From: Salinilacustrithrix sp003476595
Lineage (GTDB): Bacteria; Actinomycetota; Acidimicrobiia; Acidimicrobiales; Salinilacustritrichaceae
Direction of reading: 5' to 3'
Length of the DNA stretch: 64,000 nucleotides
Assembly (NCBI GenBank): GCA_963972525.1
Contig: CAXAUZ010000018.1
Span: 10,410 to 74,409 of the forward strand
Part shown: piece by piece, positions 58,992 through 64,000 of the stretch
How positions within the stretch are numbered: the first letter of the stretch is position 1
Layout of the letters: the number at the start of each line of letters is the position of its first letter
Made by a program: the position numbers and the translations under genes
The notes under the pieces: model-generated
Database searches by the model: none
What the model was told of the DNA's origin: nothing
Seen by the model: the letters and a program-made list of their open reading frames with translations, nothing else

Positions 58992-59057
58992 GCCCCGCTG
59001 CCGGCCGGCCCGCTTGGTCGGGCCCCGGGGTGCTGCTGCTATGTTGTCCCCTCCTCC

Positions 59058-59131
<74 letters not shown>

Positions 59132-59133
59132 CG

Positions 59134-59179
59134 GCTGGCCTTCGGCCAGCTTGAAGTTCTTCGGCAGAGCCTCAGAACT
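59134..59179 (+). terminator. Two tandem hairpins after tRNA-Ile
   Basis: GCTGGCC-TTC-GGCCAGC (59134-59150), then GAAGTTCT (59153-59160) pairing with AGAACTTC (59172-59179). They start three bases after the tRNA and probably terminate it. Confidence 0.6.
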
Positions 59180-59209
59180 TCGGCCTGATCCCGGAAAGAC
59201 GAGGCCCCG

Positions 59210-59347
59210 ATGACGCTGCTGCGCCGAGCCATCGCCGCCCTGGGCGTCGCTGCGTTCATCGCTGCCGGCCTGCGCATCCGCGGCACCGGCGGCACGCCCC
59301 CGCAGACCGGGGGATGGCGCGAGCTGCGCGGTCCCGACCTCACGTGA
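59210..59347 (+). CDS. Small single-helix membrane protein
   Basis: This 45-residue reading frame starts at ATG 59210 and has one hydrophobic segment (AIAALGVAAFIAAGL, about 7-21) flanked by arginines, then a Gly/Pro-rich tail. Its stop overlaps the next gene's start as GTGA (59344-59347), the coupling pattern used by several genes here, which argues that it is translated. No family is known to me. Confidence 0.5.
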   Translation: MTLLRRAIAALGVAAFIAAGLRIRGTGGTPPQTGGWRELRGPDLT

Positions 59348-60339
59348 GCCCAGCCTCGGACCCGCGCCGCACCGCCGGGGTCCTCGGCGTCGGCGCCACC
59401 GGCGCCCGCGCCGCCCGCCAGCTCAGCTCGGCGGACGGCATCGACTCGGTCGTGCTCGCCGCCCACGGGGAGCGCCCGCTCGCGCTGCAGCGCTCCCTCG
59501 GGTCGGCCGCCCGCATCGGTGAGCCGATCGCCGCCGACGTCGGCGTCGTCGTCCTGGCCGGACCCGTCGGCACGCACCTCGAGGCGGCGCGGCGGGCCAT
59601 CGACCTCGGGGTCGACGTCGTCTCGACCAGCGATTCGATCGCCGATGTCGAAGGGCTGCTCGCGCTCGACGGCCGAGCCCGCGCCGCCGGCGTCCGGGTG
59701 GTGGTCGGCGCCGGGTTCTCCCCCGGGCTCAGCTGCGTGCTCGCCCGCCACCTCGCCGACTGGGTCGACGAGGTCGACGAGATCCACCTGTCCCGCTTCG
59801 GCACCGGCGGCCCGGCCTGCGCCCGCCAGCACCACCGAGCCCTCGCCGCCCGGGCGATCGACTGGCGCGACGGGGAGTGGGTCCGGCGTCGGGGCGGCTC
59901 GGGGCGCGAGCTCAGCGTGTTCCCGGACCCGGTCGGCTCGCTCGACTGCTACCGGGCTGCGCTGCCCGACGCCCTCCTCCTGCGTCCCGCGTTCCCGGGC
60001 GCGGACCGCATCGCGGCCCGGCAGGCGGCCAACCGCCGCCAGCGACTCCTCGCCCTGCTGCCGATGCTCCGCCGGCCCCATCCCGAGGGCCGCATCGGCG
60101 CCATCCGGGTCGAGGTCCGCGGCCGTCGCGCCGGCGAGGTCGTCTGCGAGGTCGTGGGTGCCATCGACCGCCCGGCCGTGGCCGCCGGTGCCGTGGCCGG
60201 CCTCGCTGCCCGCTGGTGCCTCGACGGACGCTTCGAACCCGGCGCGTCCGGCCTCGCACCCCGGGTCGAGCCGGTGCCGTTCCTCCAGGAGCTGTCCGAG
60301 TTCGGCGTCCGGGCCGCCGTCTTCGTCGGCGTCGCCTGA
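59344..60339 (+). CDS. NAD(P)-binding reductase-like protein (dihydrodipicolinate-reductase/saccharopine-dehydrogenase-like)
   Basis: This 331-residue protein has an N-terminal Rossmann motif TAGVLGVGATGARAARQL and a typical dehydrogenase domain (VGVVVLAGPVGTHLEAA, GVDVVSTSDS, VVVGAGFSPGLSCVLARHL). A C-terminal dimer/substrate domain follows. It resembles DapB/saccharopine dehydrogenase-like oxidoreductases, but I cannot assign a substrate. The GTG start at 59344 overlaps the small upstream gene. A palindromic repeat follows the stop. Confidence 0.7.
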   Translation: MSPASDPRRTAGVLGVGATGARAARQLSSADGIDSVVLAAHGERPLALQRSLGSAARIGEPIAADVGVVVLAGPVGTHLEAARRAIDLGVDVVSTSDSIADVEGLLALDGRARAAGVRVVVGAGFSPGLSCVLARHLADWVDEVDEIHLSRFGTGGPACARQHHRALAARAIDWRDGEWVRRRGGSGRELSVFPDPVGSLDCYRAALPDALLLRPAFPGADRIAARQAANRRQRLLALLPMLRRPHPEGRIGAIRVEVRGRRAGEVVCEVVGAIDRPAVAAGAVAGLAARWCLDGRFEPGASGLAPRVEPVPFLQELSEFGVRAAVFVGVA

Positions 60340-60343
60340 CCCC

Positions 60344-60401
60344 ACCCGTTCTGGCCTACATCCGTGCCGTCAGACGGTCATGGATGTAGGCCAGAACGGG
60401 T
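60344..60401. repeat. Dispersed palindromic element, copy B (convergent terminator)
   Basis: A perfect 20 bp stem: ACCCGTTCTGGCCTACATCC (60344-60363) and its complement (60382-60401), with an 18-base loop that itself folds (CCGTC-A-GACGG). It lies between two convergent genes, starting five bases after one stop and overlapping the last base of the other. It is homologous to copy A at 3127-3176. Confidence 0.9.
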
Positions 60402-61192
60402 CAGGGCTGGGTGTCGCCTCGGAGGAGGGCGAGCAGGTCGTCGTGGCCCTCGCCGTTGGTGGCCACGCCCGAGCCCTCGCGGGGGTCGGGTGAGCCGGAC
60501 CAGGCGCTGAAGCGGCCGCCGGCCTCGGAGAGGATCACGGGCATCGGCGCGATGTCCCACAGCGCCGCCGACGGGTCGACCATGGCATCGATGCGACCGG
60601 TGGCGACCATGGCGTAGCCGAAGCCGTCGCCCCAGGTGCGCAGGCCCCAGCCGGCGTGCTTCACGCGCAGGAGGGCATCGTCGTCCCAGCGGGTGAACCC
60701 CGATGCGGTGAGGAACGGCTGCTCCGAGGAGCGGGGGCCGACCCGGGCGGGGCGGCGCTCGCCCTGGCGGTCGTCCTGGAACGCACCGAGGCCCCGGCCC
60801 GCGTAGACGCACTCGCCGGCGGCCGGCAGGTTGATGACGCCGATCGCCCAGCCGTGCTCGTCCTCGACGGCGAGCAGGTTCGAGTAGAGCGGCACGCCCC
60901 GCATGAAGGCCTTGGTGCCGTCGATCGGGTCGATGATCCAGCGCCGGTCCGTGGTGCCCTCCTGGTCGCCCTCCTCCTCGCCCAGCACCGCGTCGTCGGG
61001 GTGGGCGGCGGTCAGCTCGGCGCGGATGTAGGCCTCGGCGTCCTTGTCGGCCTCGGTCACCGGGGTGCCGTCGCCCTTGGCCTCGATGGCGAGGTCGTCG
61101 CTGCGGAAGCGGGTGAGCGTTCGCCGACCCGCCTCCTTGGTGAGCTCGACGGCCCAGGTGAGCAGCTCGGAGTCGGCGGGGGGAGCGGTCAT
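60401..61192 (-). CDS. Inositol-monophosphatase family phosphatase (possible histidinol phosphatase)
   Basis: This 263-residue Mg-dependent phosphatase has GDGTPVTEADKDAEAYIR (about 41-58), GEEEG (metal ligands), WIIDPIDGTKAFMRGVP (about 86-102) and the C-terminal WDIAPMPVILSEAGG. The pattern fits HisN-type histidinol-phosphatases or inositol monophosphatases. CACCCT (61199-61204, minus strand) is six bases before the ATG. It lies four bases or so downstream of copy B of the palindrome, which should terminate it. Confidence 0.9.
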   Translation of the reverse strand: MTAPPADSELLTWAVELTKEAGRRTLTRFRSDDLAIEAKGDGTPVTEADKDAEAYIRAELTAAHPDDAVLGEEEGDQEGTTDRRWIIDPIDGTKAFMRGVPLYSNLLAVEDEHGWAIGVINLPAAGECVYAGRGLGAFQDDRQGERRPARVGPRSSEQPFLTASGFTRWDDDALLRVKHAGWGLRTWGDGFGYAMVATGRIDAMVDPSAALWDIAPMPVILSEAGGRFSAWSGSPDPREGSGVATNGEGHDDLLALLRGDTQP

Positions 61193-61204
61193 GCGGCCAG
61201 GGTG

Positions 61205-61945
61205 CTAGATCCGCACCGTCTCGGCCCAGAACGCCAGGGGATCCGGGTCGCCGAAGCACTCGACCTCGACGGGCCGGCGGTTCCAGGCGAACAGGTACAG
61301 CTGCCCGGCGGGGCCGCGCACCGCCATGTCGCCCTTGCCGTGGTCGGGGGCGACGTCGACGCCGTGCTCGTGGAAGGTGAACATCCACTCGCCGCCGCTG
61401 ACCTGACCGGAGGCGACCTCGTCGTCGGTGGCGTGGAGGTGCACGGTCTCGCCCGTGCCGGTGATGCCGCGGGGCCAGGCCCGGCGGAGGAACACCTCGC
61501 CGAGCTCGTCGACGCCGTCGACGGCGAGTGCGGCGTCGATCGGGTCCGGCGTCGTGTGGGCGAGCTGGGCGTCGACCCGGTGGATCGCGGTCTCGTGGGC
61601 CAGCCGGCGGAACCAGAAGGCGGCGGTGGGAGCATCGGCCCAGTTCGGCCGGCGCTCAGTGGGGTCGGTGTCGGCCAGGGCCGCGAGGAGCTCCTCGCTG
61701 GCGACCGCCAGCATCTCGAGGGGCGGGACGCCCTCCTCGGGCGGGTCGAACGGGACGAGGTCCGAGCCGGGCTCGGCCCGCAGCTGGGCGGTGGCGAACC
61801 GGAGGACGCCAGCGTGGTGGCCCAGCAGGTCGGTGACCGTCCAGCCCGGGCACGCCTTGACCAAAGCGTCGAGGTGCTCGGCGGGGGTGGCGAGCATCCG
61901 GTCGAGGTCGGTCCGCAGGTGGGCGAGGTGGGTGGTCGGCTCCAT
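61205..61945 (-). CDS. Maleylpyruvate isomerase-fold (DinB-like) protein
   Basis: This 246-residue protein has an N-terminal mycothiol-dependent maleylpyruvate isomerase-type helical domain: HLAHLRTDLDRML, CPGWTVTDLLGHHAGVL (about 33-49) and RRLAHETAIHRVDAQLA with the metal-ligand histidines. A C-terminal SCP2-like domain follows. Many such actinobacterial proteins are thiol-dependent enzymes of unknown substrate. TACCGT (61954-61959, minus strand) lies eight bases before ATG 61945. The phosphatase gene starts 12 bases after its stop. Confidence 0.82.
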   Translation of the reverse strand: MEPTTHLAHLRTDLDRMLATPAEHLDALVKACPGWTVTDLLGHHAGVLRFATAQLRAEPGSDLVPFDPPEEGVPPLEMLAVASEELLAALADTDPTERRPNWADAPTAAFWFRRLAHETAIHRVDAQLAHTTPDPIDAALAVDGVDELGEVFLRRAWPRGITGTGETVHLHATDDEVASGQVSGGEWMFTFHEHGVDVAPDHGKGDMAVRGPAGQLYLFAWNRRPVEVECFGDPDPLAFWAETVRI

Positions 61946-61999
61946 CGGGCCCGACGGTACCGGCGATGGTCCGCGCCGCGATCGACGCCGTGGGCGACC

Positions 62000-63274
62000 A
62001 TGGCGGTCGTGCACGATCACTCCCACGATCTCGGCACCGCACCCGAGGTGGCCCGGGCGCTCCGCCTCGCCGTGCTCGCCATCGTGGTGCTGACCGCCAT
62101 CGGCTTGTTCGTCTGGCGCCCCGACGGAGGCGTGGCCATCCCGTCCGCCGTCGACGGCCAGGGCGAGCGGGTCGAGGCCACGGTCACCGGCACGTCGGAC
62201 ATCGAGTGCGCCGGCACCGACTTCGGCGGTGCGCCCATCGTCTGCGAGGAGATCCTGCTCGACATCACGAGCGGCGCCAACGCCGGGGGGTCCGGCAGCT
62301 TCGAGGTGTACCCGCAGCCCGGCAGCCCGCAGTTCGGCGAGGGCGACCGCATCGTGGTCAACGAGTACGAGGTGCCCGACGGCGGGATCGCCTACACCTT
62401 CGCCGACTACCAGCGATCCCGACCGATGCTGCTCCTGCTCGGCATCTTCGTCGTCGCGGTCATCGCCATGGGCCGCTTCCAGGGCCTGCGCGCCCTCGCC
62501 GGCCTCGTCGTGTCCGGCATCGTCCTGCTCGCGTACGCGTTCCCCGCTCTGCTCGACGGCAAGCCCCCGCTCGGCATCGCGCTGGTGTCCTCGGTGATCA
62601 TCGCCGTCGCCGCGCTGTACCTCTCCCACGGCATCAACGACACGACCACGGTCGCCCTGCTCGGCACCCTCGCCGCGCTGGGGCTCACCGGGCTGCTCGC
62701 CGCGGTGTTCACCTCCGCGGCCCAGATCACCGGCCTGGCGTCGGAGGACCAGATCTTCCTCATGGTGTCGGCCGAGGGTGTCGACGTGCGGGGGTTGGTG
62801 CTGGCGGGCATCGTGCTCGGCAGCCTCGGCGTGCTCGACGACGTCACCGTCACCCAGGTGTCCGCCGTGGCCCGGCTGCGGGAGGCGAACCCCGGCTACG
62901 GCATCGCCGAGCTGTACCGCAGCGGCGTGCGCATCGGCCGCGACCACATCGCCTCGGTGGTGAACACCCTCGTGCTGGCCTACGCCGGCGCCGCCCTGCC
63001 GCTGCTGCTCTTCTACTCCAACATCGGCATCGGGCTCTCCGAGTCGGTCACGTCCGAGATCGTCGCCGTGGAGATCATCCGCACGCTCGTCGGCAGCATC
63101 GGGCTGGTCGCCGCCGTGCCGCTCACCACCGGCCTCGCCGCCGTGGTCGTCACCGGCACCGGGTTCCGGCGGCGCGGACCGGATGCCGCCGCTGGCCCCG
63201 CTCCTGCCCCCGCGACCAGCCCCGAACCCGCCGGCGACTGGGACGAGTTCGCGCCCCGGACCGAGGAGTTCTGA
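62000..63274 (+). CDS. YibE/F family membrane protein
   Basis: This 424-residue protein has a His-rich start (HDHSH), one membrane helix (about 20-37), an extracytoplasmic beta domain with two Cys (about 40-130), and about seven membrane helices. YibE/F hallmarks are LSHGINDTTTVALLGTLAAL, GLASEDQIFLMVSAEGVDVRGLVLAG and GSLGVLDDVTVTQVSAV. The family may be a permease; the substrate is unknown. ATG 62000 is chosen, though GTG 62009 would also fit. Confidence 0.88.
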   Translation: MAVVHDHSHDLGTAPEVARALRLAVLAIVVLTAIGLFVWRPDGGVAIPSAVDGQGERVEATVTGTSDIECAGTDFGGAPIVCEEILLDITSGANAGGSGSFEVYPQPGSPQFGEGDRIVVNEYEVPDGGIAYTFADYQRSRPMLLLLGIFVVAVIAMGRFQGLRALAGLVVSGIVLLAYAFPALLDGKPPLGIALVSSVIIAVAALYLSHGINDTTTVALLGTLAALGLTGLLAAVFTSAAQITGLASEDQIFLMVSAEGVDVRGLVLAGIVLGSLGVLDDVTVTQVSAVARLREANPGYGIAELYRSGVRIGRDHIASVVNTLVLAYAGAALPLLLFYSNIGIGLSESVTSEIVAVEIIRTLVGSIGLVAAVPLTTGLAAVVVTGTGFRRRGPDAAAGPAPAPATSPEPAGDWDEFAPRTEEF

Positions 63275-63298
63275 GCGCACCGGCCCGGGTGCCGAGGG

Positions 63299-63307
63299 TT
63301 ATCCACA
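63299..63307 (+). promoter_or_regulatory. DnaA box upstream of rpmB
   Basis: TTATCCACA, a perfect DnaA box, lies about 175 bases before rpmB. TTCCACA and TGTGATT sequences lie close by, so a small cluster of weak boxes is possible. Confidence 0.5.
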
Positions 63308-63373
63308 GCATCTTCCACACCTGTGATTACATGGATGTGGTTTCCACCGCCGACCATCCGGCCCGGCGCCGGG

Positions 63374-63403
63374 TTGTCGTTTTCCTGGCGCGCCTGCGAG
63401 AAT
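63374..63403 (+). promoter_or_regulatory. rpmB-rpmG promoter
   Basis: -35 TTGTCG (63374-63379), 18 bp, -10 GAGAAT (63398-63403), giving a leader of about 63 bases with a GAAGGAAG ribosome-binding site. I saw no convincing Zur-type palindrome. Confidence 0.45.
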
Positions 63404-63472
63404 ATTCCGTCGCTCGTACCGGCGCCCGCGCTCACGCCCGTGAGGCGGTGTGCGCCCCTCGAAGGAAGCACC

Positions 63473-63709
63473 ATGTCGAAGATCTGCCAGGTCACCGGTC
63501 GCAAGCCGTCGTTCGGCAAGACCATCTCCCACTCCCACCGTCGCGGCAACCGCCGCTGGACCCCGAACATCCAGAAGCAGCGCTTCTGGGTCGAGTCCGA
63601 GAAGCGCTGGGTCACCCTCACGGTGTCCGCCAAGGGCATCAAGACGATCAACAAGAAGGGCATCGACGCCGTGCTGGCCGACATGCGCCGCAAGGGAGTC
63701 AAGGTCTGA
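63473..63709 (+). CDS. rpmB: 50S ribosomal protein bL28
   Basis: This 78-residue ribosomal protein begins MSKICQVTGRKPSFGK and contains QKQRFWVESEKRWVTLTVS, closely like the Escherichia coli form. It has a single Cys, so it is a zinc-free (C-) type. The stop overlaps the rpmG start (TGATG, 63707-63711). Confidence 0.96.
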   Translation: MSKICQVTGRKPSFGKTISHSHRRGNRRWTPNIQKQRFWVESEKRWVTLTVSAKGIKTINKKGIDAVLADMRRKGVKV

Positions 63710-63873
63710 TGCCGAAGAACGACAAGCGCCCCATCATCAAGCTCAAGAGCACCGGCGGCACCGGGTACACGTACGTGACCCGCAAGAACAAGACCAACAC
63801 CCGCGAGCGCCTCGAGCTGTCGAAGTACGACCCTGTCCTTCGCAAGCACGTCACCTTCAAGGAAGAGCGCTAG
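63709..63873 (+). CDS. rpmG: 50S ribosomal protein bL33
   Basis: This is a 54-residue bL33 with IIKLKSTGGTGYTYVTRKN and ELSKYDPVLRKHVTFKE. It contains no cysteine, so it is the zinc-independent form. It overlaps rpmB by one base. Two strong hairpins follow. Confidence 0.96.
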   Translation: MPKNDKRPIIKLKSTGGTGYTYVTRKNKTNTRERLELSKYDPVLRKHVTFKEER

Positions 63874-63879
63874 CACGCC

Positions 63880-63944
63880 GGCCCGGGAACCCCGGGCCCG
63901 ACGAGCACGAGACGAGGGCCGGTGCCGACGGGCGCCGGCCCTCG
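63880..63944 (+). terminator. Tandem hairpins after rpmG
   Basis: GGCCCGGG-AAC-CCCGGGCC (63880-63898), then CGAGGGCCGG (63913-63922) pairing with CCGGCCCTCG (63935-63944). These are typical GC-rich terminators at the end of the rpmB-rpmG unit. Confidence 0.6.
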
Positions 63945-64000
63945 CCGCGCGTACGCCTGGCAGTTCTGATGACGAGGAGGTGTGAGTCCTTCCTGAGCTT

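Noticed and set aside
63874..64000. A further gene starting near the right edge behind GAGGAGGTG
   Set aside because: The frame after it stops within a few codons and the window ends, so no gene can be supported.

Overview
This is a 64 kb, very GC-rich chromosomal segment from a high-GC Gram-positive bacterium. It carries a replication origin (dnaA, a box-containing gap, then dnaN) and the gene order typical of actinobacterial origins. DUF5318, DUF3566 and DUF6049 proteins, an F420-type luciferase-like oxidoreductase and LAxTG/LPxTG surface proteins point to Actinobacteria. The mix of typical and rearranged synteny suggests a deep-branching class such as Acidimicrobiia (Iamia/Ilumatobacter-like). 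That placement is inference; no database was searched. I saw no insertion sequence, prophage, CRISPR array or rRNA.

Layout. 0-10.7 kb: mixed metabolism (VOC protein, a RimB-RimK pair, crotonase, secreted M15 peptidase, trmB, nitroreductase, Baeyer-Villiger-type monooxygenase, hydrolase). 10.7-14.1 kb: dnaB and, upstream of it on the same strand, rpsF-ssb-rpsR-rplI. 14.1-22.8 kb: DUF192 protein, panB, then an overlapping DUF5318 / membrane / membrane / PBP1A cluster, a methyltransferase and the CCA-adding enzyme. 23-26 kb: LLM oxidoreductase, a PilT-like ATPase lacking its P-loop lysine, an HDAC-family deacetylase. 26-35 kb (plus strand): GNAT, DUF6049 protein, DegV protein, Ser/Thr kinase, ECF sigma and anti-sigma factors, trxB, trxA. 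35-41.6 kb (minus strand): parB, parA, four parS sites, udk, rsmG, jag, yidC, yidD, rnpA, rpmH. 42-48.5 kb (plus strand): dnaA, oriC, dnaN, recF, DUF721, gyrB. 48.5-55.3 kb (minus strand): two equal-length GGDEF receptors, a TadE-like protein and gyrA. 55.7-59.1 kb: two sortase-anchored proteins, DUF3566 and tRNA-Ile. 59-64 kb: a reductase-like gene, an inositol-phosphatase-family gene, a maleylpyruvate-isomerase-fold protein, YibE/F, rpmB, rpmG.

How it works together. The core is chromosome replication and segregation (DnaA, DnaN, RecF, gyrase, DnaB, SSB, ParAB-parS), with RNA processing and membrane insertion (RnpA, RpmH, YidD, YidC, Jag) and envelope growth (PBP1A, M15 peptidase, kinase). 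Two features recur across the window. First, about twenty genes have a TAnnnT-like -10 element 6-8 bases before the start codon, so their mRNAs are probably leaderless; this settles many start sites, including GTG starts. Second, a palindrome built on TTCTGGCCTAC occurs at two convergent gene ends 57 kb apart. Other departures from the usual plan are gyrA inverted and separated from gyrB, a recF with no canonical start codon lying in frame just after the dnaN stop, and an ECF sigma gene that seems to start at ATC.
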